Positions 6,937 through 15,745 are shown, counted from the first letter of the stretch. The stretch: DNA of 64,000 nucleotides from Micromonospora sp. WMMD1155 (GCF_029581275.1 NZ_CP120742.1:408501-472500), one strand, 5' to 3'. Notes: generated by a model not told the origin, from the letters alone. Numbers and translations: made by a program.

Positions 6937-8400
6937 GGCGGCCCGTCCGCTGGCCCGGGTCGCGCCGTGGGTGGCCAGGTGCACCGACCCGGTCACCAAC
7001 TCCGGCACGCCCAACTCGACCACCAGCGCGTCCGGCCGGGCGGCCAACGCCCGGTGCACGGCGGAGCGCATCCACTCGTGCCGGTGCAGGTCGCGGACCA
7101 CCAGGACGAGCGGGCGGCTGCCCGCCCCCGCGCCCGGGTCGGCCGGTACGTCGGTCTCGGCGTAGCGGACCGTGCTGGTGCCGGGCAGTAACTCGCCCAG
7201 GGGCGCGCCGATGCCCCACGGGGTCTCCGCGCCGATGGCGATGTTGCGGAGGGGCTCGAACTCGACGACGTACGCCGGGCGGGTCAGCGGCAGCGCGGTC
7301 GCCGCGGTCCGGGAGGTGGTGACCCGGACGGCGCGGCGGGCGGCGACCAGTCCGACGTCGGCGGCGTCGCGTCGCCCCGCCGACCCGGCGGTGCGGGCGG
7401 CCATCGTCCAGGCGGCGAGCTGTCCGACCCGCTTGGCAGCCTCGGCGAGCCGTTCCTCGGGCAGCTCACCGGAGACGACGGCGGCGACGACGGCGTCGCG
7501 AAGCTCGCGTGCCGCCTGCTCGTCGGCCCGCTCGCCGCCGACGCAGATCGCGTCCGCCCCCGCCGCCAGGGCGCGGACGGTGGCCCCGGCGAACCCGTAC
7601 CGGTCGGCGACCGCGCGCATCTCCATCGCGTCGGTCACCACCACACCGGAGAAGCCCATCTCGTCGCGGAGCAGCCCGCCGAGGATGCGCTGGCTCAGCG
7701 TGGCCGGCAGTTCCGGGTCGAGGGCCGGCACCAGCAGGTGGCCGGTCATCACCGCCTGCACCCCGGCGGCGACAGCAGCCCGGAACGGGGCCAGCTCGCA
7801 GGCGTCGAGGCGGTCCCGGTCGGCGGTGATCCGGGGCAGGTCGTGGTGGGAGTCGACGTGGGTGTCGCCGTGCCCCGGGAAGTGTTTGGCGCAGGCGGCC
7901 ACGCCCCCGGCCTGGAGCCCGCGCACCCAGGCGGCGGTGTGTCGCGCGACGAGCGCGGGGTCGGCGCCGAAGGCGCGTACGCCGATCACCGGGTTGTCCG
8001 GGTTGGAGTTGACGTCGGCGTCCGGGGCGTAGTTGAGCGTCACCCCGGCGGCGGCCAGCTCGACGCCGAGGTCCCGGGCGACCGCCTCGGTCAGCTCCGG
8101 GTCGTCGACCGCGCCGAGGGCGAGGTTGCCGGGCCGGGAGCTGCCGTGCACCGATTCCAGTCGGGTGACGTCGCCGGCCTCCTCGTCGATCGCGACGATG
8201 ACGTCGGGCCGTTCCGCGCGCAGCGTCGCGGTGAGCGCCGCCACCTGGGCGGGGTCGACGACGTTGCGGGCGAAGAGCACCACGGCGCCGAGTCCCTCGC
8301 CGAGCCAGCGGCACACCCACGGTGGCGGGGTGGTGCCGACGAACCCGGGCTGCAGGACGGCGGCGGCGAGCGCCGGGAGGTGGCCGGCGGGAGTGGTCAC
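6910..8400 (-). CDS. nagZ: Glycoside hydrolase family 3, beta-N-acetylhexosaminidase (NagZ type)
   Basis: A 496-residue GH3 enzyme. KHFPGHGDTHVDSHHDLP is the NagZ signature whose His and Asp form the unusual acid/base dyad; the nucleophile Asp lies in VVTDAMEM. The N-terminal barrel (about residues 15–340) is followed by a C-terminal domain with the segment RPLVLVVRDLHRHEWM. It probably removes terminal beta-GlcNAc from muropeptides or other glycans during wall turnover. I chose GTG 8400 (VTTPAGHLPALAAAVLQPGF), preceded by GAGGGGGCGGC and overlapping a 26-codon ORF; the longer frame upstream is not family-like. No signal peptide seen. Confidence 0.88.
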   Translation of the reverse strand: MTTPAGHLPALAAAVLQPGFVGTTPPPWVCRWLGEGLGAVVLFARNVVDPAQVAALTATLRAERPDVIVAIDEEAGDVTRLESVHGSSRPGNLALGAVDDPELTEAVARDLGVELAAAGVTLNYAPDADVNSNPDNPVIGVRAFGADPALVARHTAAWVRGLQAGGVAACAKHFPGHGDTHVDSHHDLPRITADRDRLDACELAPFRAAVAAGVQAVMTGHLLVPALDPELPATLSQRILGGLLRDEMGFSGVVVTDAMEMRAVADRYGFAGATVRALAAGADAICVGGERADEQAARELRDAVVAAVVSGELPEERLAEAAKRVGQLAAWTMAARTAGSAGRRDAADVGLVAARRAVRVTTSRTAATALPLTRPAYVVEFEPLRNIAIGAETPWGIGAPLGELLPGTSTVRYAETDVPADPGAGAGSRPLVLVVRDLHRHEWMRSAVHRALAARPDALVVELGVPELVTGSVHLATHGATRASGRAAAEVLTGAR

Positions 8401-8477
8401 GCCGCCCCCTCGGAACGATCGATCTCGATCACCGGCGTCGGTGCGCCCCCGTCGACCCGCTGGTTGCGCTCGCTCAT
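8397..8477 (-). CDS. Possible 26-residue leader peptide coupled to nagZ
   Basis: ATG 8477 opens a 26-codon frame (MSERNQRVDGGAPTPVIEID then RSEGAA) that ends with a TGA overlapping the nagZ GTG start (GTGA). A GGGGG stretch precedes it. The overlap is the same coupling signal seen in nearby operons. No family recognised; it could be a real micropeptide or chance. Confidence 0.4.
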   Translation of the reverse strand: MSERNQRVDGGAPTPVIEIDRSEGAA

Positions 8478-8616
8478 GCGGCCCCCGTACCCCATCTCTC
8501 GCACGCCATCGGCGCACCGCCACCGGCAGGCGGTCATGCCATGGTCACACCGGGCGATTCAATAGTCAATAAACCTTACAGTTGCCTCAGGGGCCTGCCG
8601 CCGGGAGAGTGCGGGG

Positions 8617-8742
8617 ATGGATCCCGCCCTGCTGGCCGACGCGACGAGCCCGGCCGACATCCCCGGCGTACGCCTGCTCGGCCTGGTGGTCGGCGCCCTG
8701 CTGCTGCTCGCCGCGATCCGGGCGATGTTCGGCCGACGCTGA
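8617..8742 (+). CDS. 41-residue single-pass membrane peptide
   Basis: ATG 8617 with GGGAGAG upstream encodes a 41-residue protein: acidic N-terminus (MDPALLADATSPADIP), one hydrophobic helix (RLLGLVVGALLLLAAIRAMF) and a basic tail (GRR), a typical N-out/C-in small membrane protein layout. An AT-richer stretch at 8555–8585 upstream could hold its promoter. Function unknown. Confidence 0.55.
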   Translation: MDPALLADATSPADIPGVRLLGLVVGALLLLAAIRAMFGRR

Positions 8743-8804
8743 GCGAACGACCCCACAGGACGGCCGGTCCGGCCGACGCCGAGCGAACGGGCCCCGGCCG
8801 TCCG

Positions 8805-8829
8805 GTGTGGCCGACCACGCCCGGGGTAC
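8805..8829 (+). promoter_or_regulatory. Candidate stress-sigma promoter of the F420 oxidoreductase gene
   Basis: GTGT (8805–8808), 15-bp spacer, GGGTAC (8824–8829). It fits the SigB/SigF-type consensus GTTT/GNNT-N14-16-GGGTAY with one mismatch in the -35. ATG follows 42 bases later. Confidence 0.5.
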
Positions 8830-8870
8830 GGCTCTCCCCATCAGCAGGTCCGCGCGCCGAAGGGGAGACC

Positions 8871-9821
8871 ATGAAGATCGGATACTTTCTGTCCAGTGAG
8901 GAGTTCACGCCAGCCGAGCTGCTGGAGCAGGCGCAGGGCGCCGAACGGGCCGGTTTCGAGGCGCTGTGGATCTCCGACCACTACCACCCCTGGGTGGACG
9001 CGCAGGGCCAGAGCCCCTTCGTCTGGTCGATGATCGGCGCGCTCAGCCAGGTCTGTTCGCTGCCGGTGACCACCGCCGTGACCTGCCCGACGGTGCGGAT
9101 CCACCCGGCCGTGATCGCGCAGGCGGCGGCGACCAGCGCGGTGCTGCACGGCGGACGGTTCGTGCTCGGCGTCGGCACCGGCGAGGCCCTCAACGAGCAC
9201 ATCTTCGGCGACGCCTGGCCGCAGGCCGACGTCCGCCTGGAGATGCTGGAGGAGGCCGTCGAGGTGCTGCGCGAGCTGTGGGGCGGCGGGTTCGTCAACC
9301 ACCACGGCAAGCACTACACGGTCGAGCACGCCCGGATCTACACGCTGCCCGACACTCCCCCGCCGATCTACGTCTCCGGTTTCGGCCCGAAGGCCATCGA
9401 CCTCGCCGCGCGCATCGGCGACGGCTACGTGAGCACCATGCCCGACGGCGACATGGTCCGGCGTTTCCGCGAGAACGGCGGCGGCGACAAGCCCTGCCAG
9501 GCCGGCTTCAAGGCGGCGTACGCGGACAGCGAGGACGAGGGGATGCGCATCGCGTACGAGCGGTGGCCGAACGCGGGCGTGCCGGGCGAGTTGTCCCAGG
9601 TGCTGCCCTCACCACGCCACTTCGAGCAGGCCGCCGAGCTGGTCGAGCCGGAGATGCTCAAGGAGGCGTTCGTCTGCGGCAACAGCGTCGACGCGCACCT
9701 GGAGATGATCGACAAGTACGCCAAGGCCGGTTTCGACGAGGTCTACGTGGCCAACACCGGCCCGCACCACCAGGGCCTGTTCGATCTCTACCAGCGCGAG
9801 GTCCTACCCCGGCTGCGCTGA
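8871..9821 (+). CDS. F420-dependent LLM-class oxidoreductase (G6PDH-like)
   Basis: A 316-residue luciferase-like TIM-barrel protein. MKIGYFLSSEEFTPAELLEQAQGAERAGFEALWISDHYHPW and GGRFVLGVGTGEALNEHIFGDAWP match the F420-dependent subfamily related to glucose-6-phosphate dehydrogenase Fgd. The family moves hydride between F420 and an unknown substrate in actinobacteria. ATG 8871 has an AAGGGGAGA ribosome site. Neighbours do not reveal the substrate. Confidence 0.9.
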   Translation: MKIGYFLSSEEFTPAELLEQAQGAERAGFEALWISDHYHPWVDAQGQSPFVWSMIGALSQVCSLPVTTAVTCPTVRIHPAVIAQAAATSAVLHGGRFVLGVGTGEALNEHIFGDAWPQADVRLEMLEEAVEVLRELWGGGFVNHHGKHYTVEHARIYTLPDTPPPIYVSGFGPKAIDLAARIGDGYVSTMPDGDMVRRFRENGGGDKPCQAGFKAAYADSEDEGMRIAYERWPNAGVPGELSQVLPSPRHFEQAAELVEPEMLKEAFVCGNSVDAHLEMIDKYAKAGFDEVYVANTGPHHQGLFDLYQREVLPRLR

Positions 9822-9837
9822 GCCGGCCAGGGCCCGA

Positions 9838-9878
9838 CAGCCCATGATCGCCCGGACTTGTTTCGGCGGTCATGGGCT
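9838..9878 (+). terminator. Terminator after the F420 oxidoreductase gene
   Basis: Inverted repeat AGCCCATGATCGCC against GGCGGTCATGGGCT around a ~12-nt loop, 17 bases past the stop. It overlaps an in-frame ATG at 9844 and so argues that recQ starts further downstream. Confidence 0.65.
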
Positions 9879-9897
9879 CGGGTACCTCCGGCCCTCG

Positions 9898-11529
9898 ATG
9901 AAACTGTCCACGCATTCGATGACGTTGCGCCGCGCCGCCCGGAGCCTCTTCGGCTGGAAGGCCCTGCGGCCCAACCAGTTGGCCGCCATGCGCGCGGTGA
10001 TGAAGCGACGGGACGCCCTGGTGGTGTTGCCCACCGGCGCCGGCAAGTCGGCCATCTACCAGATTCCGGCCAGCCTGATCCCCGGCCCCACCGTGGTGAT
10101 CTCCCCGCTGCTGGCGCTCCAACAGGACCAGATCGCCGCCCTCAACGAGCGGCAACGCCCGGAGCTGAGGGCGGTGCGGATCAGCTCGAACGAGTCGGCC
10201 GCCCAGCAGGCCGAGGCGATCACCGAGGTCCGCGAGGGCCGGGCCGAGTTCCTGTTCATCACCCCGGAGCAGCTCAGCAACCCCGACCGGATGGCCGAGG
10301 TCGCCTCCCTGAAGCCCGCGCTGGTGGCGATCGACGAGGCGCACTGCATCTCCGCGTGGGGGCACGACTTCCGCCCCGACTACCTCGCGCTCGGGCACCT
10401 GATCGAGGGCATCGGCCGGCCGCCGGTGGTCGCGCTGACCGCCACCGCCTCCCCACCGGTACGCGACGACATCATCGCCCGCCTGCGGCTGCGGGACCCG
10501 GACGTGGTCATCTCCGGGCTGGACCGGCCCAACCTGTTCCTGGAGGTGGCGCACTGCCCCGACGAGGACTACCGGTGGCGGCGGCTGATGACGCTGCTGC
10601 GCGACGAGGGGCGGCCGGGGATCATCTACGTGCCGACCCGCCGCGCCTCCGAGGAGTTGGCCGCCCGGCTGACCGACGCCGGCTTCCCGGCGCTGTTCTA
10701 CCACGGCGGGATGCCGGTCGGTGCCCGCGCGGAACTGCACGAGGCGTTCCTCGCCGACCAGGTCCCCATCATGGTGGCGACCTCGGCCTTCGGGATGGGC
10801 ATCGACAAGCCGAACATCGCCTGGGTGGTGCACATGGCGCTGCCCGACTCACCGGACAGCTACTTCCAGGAGATCGGCCGGGCCGGGCGCGACGGGGAGC
10901 CGGCCCGGGTGCTGCTGCTGTGGCGGGCCGAGGACGTGGGCCTGCAACGGTTCTTCAGCGGTGGCCTGCCGGACGTCGACGAACTGCGCGACCTGGCCGC
11001 GTTGCTACGCCGCAAGCCGGCCACCAAGACCGAGCTGCGCGAGGCCACCGGCCTCGGGCCGCGCAAGCTGGGCCAGTATCTCGCCCTGTTGGAGCAGATC
11101 GGTGCCGCCGAGCCGCGCGCCCGGCAGCGCATCGGCGCCCCGCGCTACTCCCCCACGCCGGTCGACGCCGCCGCGGCGGCGCTGGCCGAGGCGGAGCGTC
11201 AACAGACGGTCACCCGGTCCCGCACCGACATGATGCGGGCCTTCGCCGAGACCAACGCCTGCCGGGGGCAGACCCTGCTGGCCTACTTCGGCGAGCAGAT
11301 GAGCGCGGTCTGCGGCCACTGCGACAACTGCCACAGCGGCACGAGCGTCGCCGACCAGGGCGCGGTCGGCCCGTTCCCGGTGCACAGCCGGGTGCGTCAC
11401 CCGGAGTGGGGCCCGGGCCTGGTGCTCTCCTACGAGGACGACAAGATGACGGTTCTCTTCGACGAGGTCGGGTACAAGACGTTGTCGGTGCGCGTGGTGT
11501 CCGAACAGGGCCTGCTGACCCTCGACTAG
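9898..11529 (+). CDS. recQ: ATP-dependent DNA helicase RecQ with C-terminal DUF3553-like domain
   Basis: A 543-residue 3'-5' SF2 DNA helicase. Walker A Lys50 in LPTGAGKSA, DEAH box at 146–149, helicase motif VI (QEIGRAGRDGEPARVL), then the RecQ zinc site with Cys455, Cys472, Cys475 and Cys478. The usual HRDC domain is absent; instead the end (HSRVRHPEWGPGLVLSYEDD...KTLSV) resembles the small DUF3553 domain. Unwinds forks and recombination intermediates. Start ATG 9898 is preferred over ATG 9844, which lies inside the upstream terminator. Confidence 0.93.
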   Translation: MKLSTHSMTLRRAARSLFGWKALRPNQLAAMRAVMKRRDALVVLPTGAGKSAIYQIPASLIPGPTVVISPLLALQQDQIAALNERQRPELRAVRISSNESAAQQAEAITEVREGRAEFLFITPEQLSNPDRMAEVASLKPALVAIDEAHCISAWGHDFRPDYLALGHLIEGIGRPPVVALTATASPPVRDDIIARLRLRDPDVVISGLDRPNLFLEVAHCPDEDYRWRRLMTLLRDEGRPGIIYVPTRRASEELAARLTDAGFPALFYHGGMPVGARAELHEAFLADQVPIMVATSAFGMGIDKPNIAWVVHMALPDSPDSYFQEIGRAGRDGEPARVLLLWRAEDVGLQRFFSGGLPDVDELRDLAALLRRKPATKTELREATGLGPRKLGQYLALLEQIGAAEPRARQRIGAPRYSPTPVDAAAAALAEAERQQTVTRSRTDMMRAFAETNACRGQTLLAYFGEQMSAVCGHCDNCHSGTSVADQGAVGPFPVHSRVRHPEWGPGLVLSYEDDKMTVLFDEVGYKTLSVRVVSEQGLLTLD

Positions 11530-11617
11530 CCTGACCCGGGCACCGGTGTCGGGCCCGGTGGATCGACTGACCAGAGCACCGATTGACCAAGCAGAGCAGG
11601 GCGGAAGGGGCGTTGCC

Positions 11618-12121
11618 GTGATCGAGCAACCGGCGTACACCGGTTTCGGTTTCTCCGACGGGGAGTGGGGGCTGCTGGTCGGCCTGCCGCAGTCGGTCCT
11701 GACCGCGGCGAGCGCCGCCGAGTCCGACGGCACCCGCCGGACCATGGCGGAGACCGCGGCCGGTCTGGAGACCATCTCCGCCGGCCGGGAGTCGGCCAGC
11801 CCGCTGGTCGCCGCCGTGGCCGGTGAGATCGTGACCCGGGTCGGCGACCCGGAGGCCGGCGCCGAGTTGCCGGTCATCGCACCCGACGACCCGCGCGCGC
11901 TCATCGACGACGTGCTGCTGCGGGCCGGTGAGGCCGCGGCCCTGCTGGCCAAGCGGGTCGACGAGGGCGAGGCCGGCGCGTACAAGCACTGGCTCGTGCA
12001 GATCGCCGAGCAGGTGGTGGGCGCCGCGTCCAGCGGTGGCGTGCTGGGCATCGGCGGCGAATCCGTCAGCGACTCCGAGCGGCGCTTCCGCGACCGGCTC
12101 GCCCACGTGCTCAACGACTGA
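11618..12121 (+). CDS. Conserved actinobacterial protein of unknown function
   Basis: A 167-residue mostly alpha-helical, acidic, Ala-rich soluble protein. It begins VIEQPAYTGFGFSDGEWGLLVGLPQSVL and has a C-terminal half with KHWLVQIAEQVVGAASSGGVLGIGGESVSDSERRF. No motif or catalytic site recognised. The GTG start has GGAAGGGG upstream. Its last 11 bases overlap the convergent DHA2 exporter gene. Confidence 0.7.
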   Translation: MIEQPAYTGFGFSDGEWGLLVGLPQSVLTAASAAESDGTRRTMAETAAGLETISAGRESASPLVAAVAGEIVTRVGDPEAGAELPVIAPDDPRALIDDVLLRAGEAAALLAKRVDEGEAGAYKHWLVQIAEQVVGAASSGGVLGIGGESVSDSERRFRDRLAHVLND

Positions 12122-13706
12122 TCGAGGACAGCGACGTGTCGGCCGGACCGGTCGACTCGGCGGCCGGCGCCGCGGGGTCGGCCGGCCGGACGCCGCGCAG
12201 CGTCACCAACGCGGTGACCGCGCCCAGCAGCATCGCCACCATGGCGGCGACGGCGGCGACGTGCAGCCCGTCGGTGAACGCCGCCCGGGCCGCGTGCAGC
12301 ACCGCGTCGGCCAGGTCCGCCGGCAGCTCCTGGGCCACCGCGAGCGCACCTCCCAGCGTCTCCCGGGCGACGTCGCCGCTGTCGGCGGGCAGTCCGGCGG
12401 GCAGGCCGTCGAGGATCTCGCGGCGGTAGACCGCCGCGCCGACGCTGCCGAGGATCGCCATCCCCAGCGCGCCGCCCAACTCACTGCTGGACTCGGTCAA
12501 CGCCGACGCGACACCGGCCTGCTCGGCGGGCGCGGCACCGAGGACCAGCTCGGTGACGAGGGACATCACCATGACCAGGCCACCGGCGTAGACGCTGGCA
12601 CCGACGAGGAGCAGCCACAGCGGCGACTCCGGCGTGACCCGGGTCAGCACCACGAAGCCGAGCACGGCGATCGCGAAACCCGCACCGATCAGGTACGCCC
12701 GTTCGACGCGCTGGGCGAGCGCGGCGGCGGCCGGCGCGACTCCGCCCACGGCGAGCGACGGCACCAGGCTCCACAGTGCCGCGCGCAGCGGGCTCAGGCC
12801 GAGCACCGACTGGAGGTGCTGGGTGGTGAAGATGGCGAAGCCGACCAGGGCGAACATCGCCAGCAGGTTGACCGCGAGCGCCCCGGCGAAGCCCCGGCCA
12901 CGGAACAGGGCGAGGTCGATCATCGGGTACGCGCGGCTGCGCTGCCGGTGCAGGAACAGCGCGCCCACCAGCAGGCCGGCGACGATGGCGAGCACCCGCG
13001 CCGGGCTGACGCCGTCGCGGGCCATCTCCTTGATGCCGTAGATCACCGGGAGCAGCGCCGCGAGGGAGAGCGCCCCGCTGACGAGGTCGAACGGTCCGGC
13101 CGCCGGGTGGCGGGACTCGGGCACCAGGACCGGGGCGAGCAGGAGCAGCATCAGCATCGCCGGGATGTTGATCAGGAAGATCGACCCCCACCAGAAGTGC
13201 TCCAGCAGGATGCCGCTGAGCACCGGGCCGGTCGCGATGCCGCCGGTGAGCGTGGCGGTCCAGATGCCGATGGCGGTGGCCCGCTGCCGGGCGTCGTGGA
13301 ACAGGTTGCGCACCAGGGCGAGCGTGGAGGGCATCAGGGTGGCCCCGCCGACGCCGAGCAGGGCACGCGCGGCGATCAGTGTCTCGGCGCTGTCCGCGTA
13401 CGCCGCCAGCAGCGATGCCGCCCCGAACGCGGTGGCGCCGATCAGCAGGAGCCGACGTCGGCCGATCCGGTCGCCCAGCGCGCCCATGGTGATGAGCAGC
13501 CCGGCCAGTACGAACCCGTAGACGTCGAAGATCCAGAGCTGCTGGGTGCCGGTGGGGCGCAGCTCCTCGCTGATGAACGGAACGGCGAAGTAGAGCACCG
13601 ACACGTCCATCGAGACCAGGAGCAGCGGCAGCATCAGCACCGTGAACCCGGTCCACTCCCGGCGGCCCGCTCGGGGCGCCGGTGTGGTGGTGGTCATCAT
13701 GATCAT
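12111..13706 (-). CDS. DHA2-family MFS drug exporter (14 TM)
   Basis: A 531-residue major facilitator with about 14 membrane helices. Visible are motif C-type LLGVGGATLMPSTLALVRNLF, motif A (GALGDRIGRRRLLLIGATAF) and FDVYGFVLAGLLITMG. This is the EmrB/QacA/SmvA-type proton antiporter group that exports cationic or amphipathic drugs. It is transcribed away from a TetR gene across a 57–78 bp gap holding two tandem operator-like palindromes, so substrate-inducible expression is expected. Confidence 0.92.
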   Translation of the reverse strand: MIMMTTTTPAPRAGRREWTGFTVLMLPLLLVSMDVSVLYFAVPFISEELRPTGTQQLWIFDVYGFVLAGLLITMGALGDRIGRRRLLLIGATAFGAASLLAAYADSAETLIAARALLGVGGATLMPSTLALVRNLFHDARQRATAIGIWTATLTGGIATGPVLSGILLEHFWWGSIFLINIPAMLMLLLLAPVLVPESRHPAAGPFDLVSGALSLAALLPVIYGIKEMARDGVSPARVLAIVAGLLVGALFLHRQRSRAYPMIDLALFRGRGFAGALAVNLLAMFALVGFAIFTTQHLQSVLGLSPLRAALWSLVPSLAVGGVAPAAAALAQRVERAYLIGAGFAIAVLGFVVLTRVTPESPLWLLLVGASVYAGGLVMVMSLVTELVLGAAPAEQAGVASALTESSSELGGALGMAILGSVGAAVYRREILDGLPAGLPADSGDVARETLGGALAVAQELPADLADAVLHAARAAFTDGLHVAAVAAMVAMLLGAVTALVTLRGVRPADPAAPAAESTGPADTSLSSISR

Positions 13707-13717
13707 TCCCTCTTTCT

Positions 13718-13753
13718 GCGTATGACGTACGCTGTAATGCGTAGACCATACGC
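13718..13753. promoter_or_regulatory. Tandem TetR operators between exporter and regulator genes
   Basis: Two matching palindromes, GCGTATGACGTACGC (13718–13732) and GCGTAGACCATACGC (13739–13753), both GCGTA-N5-TACGC, with centres 21 bp apart (two helical turns). The outer halves extend to CTGCGTATG/CATACGCAG. They fill the divergent promoter region and are the obvious site for the adjacent TetR protein. Confidence 0.8.
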
Positions 13754-13783
13754 AGAACTAGGATGGCGAGGCAAGGAGGAAAA

Positions 13784-14545
13784 GTGGCGGCACAGACAGA
13801 CGACAGCGGGCCAGTGCTCCCGCCGGCCATCGAGAGCGCCTGGGGGCTGCGGGAGCGACCACCCAAGGGGCCCCGACCGGGGATGAGCGTGTCCACCATC
13901 GTGGACACCGCCGTACGCGTGGCCGACGCCGACGGGCTGGCCGCCGTCTCCATGAGCCGGGTGGCCAAGGAGCTGGGCGCCGCCACCATGGCGCTCTACC
14001 GGTACGTCGGCTCGAAGGACGAGCTGCTCCTGCTCATGGTGGACACCGGCTACGGCCCACCACCCGGCCCACCCGCACCGCAGGACGACTGGCGCGCCGG
14101 CCTGACCCGATGGGCCTGGGCCGAGCACGAGGTGCTGCGCCGCCGGACCTGGCTGCTACACGTGCCGATCAGCGGTCCGCCGATCACCCCGCAGCAGCTC
14201 GGCTGGCTGGAGGACGGGCTGCGCTGCCTCGACGGCACCACGCTCGCCGAGGGCGAGAAGATGTCGACGCTGCTCCTGATCACCGGGTACGTCCGCAACG
14301 AGGCCACGCTCACGTCGCAGATCGCCGAGGGCGCCCAGGTTTCCGGCGTCACGCCGAACGAGATGATGCCCGCCTACAGCCGGATGCTGACCCGGCTCAT
14401 CGACCCGACCCGCTTTCCGGCGCTGCACCGGGTGCTCAGCGCCGGTGGCATCGACCAGGACGACGACCCGGACGACGAATTCGTCTTCGGCCTGGACCGG
14501 ATCCTCGACGGCATCGAGGCACTGATCCACAGACGAGCGGACTGA
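13784..14545 (+). CDS. TetR-family repressor of the divergent exporter
   Basis: About 253 residues. The N-terminal helix-turn-helix is clear (VADADGLAAVSMSRVAKELGAATMALYRYVGSKDEL), followed by a large C-terminal ligand domain ending FVFGLDRILDGIEALI, as in the TetR_C_11-type (ActII-like) group. Start GTG 13784 directly follows AGGAGGAAAA; ATG 13763 is possible but lacks a site. It should bind the two palindromes at 13718–13753 and control both the exporter and itself. It is followed 10 bases later by an AraC gene. Confidence 0.9.
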   Translation: MAAQTDDSGPVLPPAIESAWGLRERPPKGPRPGMSVSTIVDTAVRVADADGLAAVSMSRVAKELGAATMALYRYVGSKDELLLLMVDTGYGPPPGPPAPQDDWRAGLTRWAWAEHEVLRRRTWLLHVPISGPPITPQQLGWLEDGLRCLDGTTLAEGEKMSTLLLITGYVRNEATLTSQIAEGAQVSGVTPNEMMPAYSRMLTRLIDPTRFPALHRVLSAGGIDQDDDPDDEFVFGLDRILDGIEALIHRRAD

Positions 14546-14555
14546 GGGAGCCCGG

Positions 14556-15590
14556 ATGCTCCCGAGCGAAACCTTCGACACGACCGTCCTGCCACCCGGT
14601 GAGCGATTCGGGATGTGGCTGGACCTGGTCGCCCGCACCTCGGCGCCGATGCAGGTCCGGTCCGAGCACGACGAGGACTTCATCGCCCGGGCCGACTTCG
14701 TCGACCTCGGGCCGATCCAGCTGGTCAGCTACGACTACCCGTCTCTGGACGCCTTCCGGACCCCGAAACTCATTCGCCAGTCGGATCCGGAGGTGTACAT
14801 TCTCGCCCTCACCACCGGCGGCGTCGGCACGTCCAGCCAGGACGGTCGCCGCAGCGAGATCCAGGTCGGTGAGTTCACCTTCTACAACGCGTCGCGTCCG
14901 CACGACCTCGGCCACCAGGCGACGGAGCCGGAGCGGCACCAGGCCAGCTCGATCATCACGCTGATCCCGCACGCCGCGCTGCCGCTGCCACCGCAGCGGA
15001 TGGCAGCGCTCTACGGCGGGCGGATGTCCGGCAGCGAGGGGATCGGGGCGCTGCTGGCGCAGTTCCTGTTGCAGGTGACCAGGCACCCCGAGCAGTACCA
15101 TGCCGCCGACGCGAGCCGACTCGGCGCGGTCGGGCTCGACCTGGCCACCACCATGCTCGGCCGGCACCTGGTCGCCGAGGACGCCGTACCCACCGAGGTC
15201 CGCCGCCGGGCACTGCTCACCCAGGTGCAGTCGTACGTCCACCGGCACCTCGGCGACGCGACGCTCAGCCCTCGGGTCGTCGCCGACGCCCACCACATCT
15301 CGGTGCGGTCGCTGCACCGGCTGTTCGAGGCCGAAGAGACGACCGTGGCGTCGTACATCCGCGATCTGCGGCTGACCCGGTGCCGACGCGACCTGTCCGA
15401 CCCGGCGCTGCGCAACCAACCGGTGCAGACCATCGCGGCGCGCTGGGGGTTCTCCGACAAAGCCCACTTCAGCCGGGCGTTCCGGACAGCCTACGGGGTG
15501 AGCCCGCAGGAACATCGCGACAGCACCTCGCATCCGGCGCGGATCGTCAACCGCGCGGCGTCCATGGTCAACACGAGGCGGGCAGACTGA
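14556..15590 (+). CDS. AraC-family transcription regulator
   Basis: A 344-residue regulator. Residues about 1–210 match the AraC_binding_2 (NphR/feruloyl-type) sensor domain. The C-terminal pair of helix-turn-helix motifs lies at about 235–335 (HHISVRSLHRLFEAEETTVASYIRDLRLTRCRRDL and IAARWGFSDKAHFSRAFRTAYGVSPQEHR, the latter the standard AraC signature). It lies 10 bases after the TetR gene, so both are probably co-transcribed. Effector unknown. Confidence 0.9.
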   Translation: MLPSETFDTTVLPPGERFGMWLDLVARTSAPMQVRSEHDEDFIARADFVDLGPIQLVSYDYPSLDAFRTPKLIRQSDPEVYILALTTGGVGTSSQDGRRSEIQVGEFTFYNASRPHDLGHQATEPERHQASSIITLIPHAALPLPPQRMAALYGGRMSGSEGIGALLAQFLLQVTRHPEQYHAADASRLGAVGLDLATTMLGRHLVAEDAVPTEVRRRALLTQVQSYVHRHLGDATLSPRVVADAHHISVRSLHRLFEAEETTVASYIRDLRLTRCRRDLSDPALRNQPVQTIAARWGFSDKAHFSRAFRTAYGVSPQEHRDSTSHPARIVNRAASMVNTRRAD

Positions 15591-15643
15591 CACCACGTGG
15601 CCGACCGCTCGCGGTGGGCCGCCAACGGGGGCCGTGGCGAGGC

Positions 15644-15669
15644 GCCCGCCGCGCGTAGGCGCGGCGGGC
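15644..15669. terminator. GC-rich hairpin between AraC and topoisomerase IB genes
   Basis: Perfect 11-bp stem GCCCGCCGCGC (15644–15654) / GCGCGGCGGGC (15659–15669) with a GTAG loop, between two convergent genes. There is no U-tract, as often in high-GC actinobacteria. Confidence 0.55.
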
Positions 15670-15745
15670 GGCCGCCCGGTGGCCGCCCGATCACGCCCGA
15701 GTCTCCGGCCCCGCCACTTCCCCCCAGGATCGTCGGCGGGGCCGG

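Noticed and set aside
9844..9897. Longer recQ start at ATG 9844
   Set aside because: This ATG lies inside the terminator hairpin of the upstream gene and the added residues are not RecQ-like.
11928..13886. A 652-codon plus-strand frame opposite the DHA2 exporter
   Set aside because: Low-complexity Arg/Gln/Gly/His sequence, no start signal; the exporter on the other strand has full MFS motifs.
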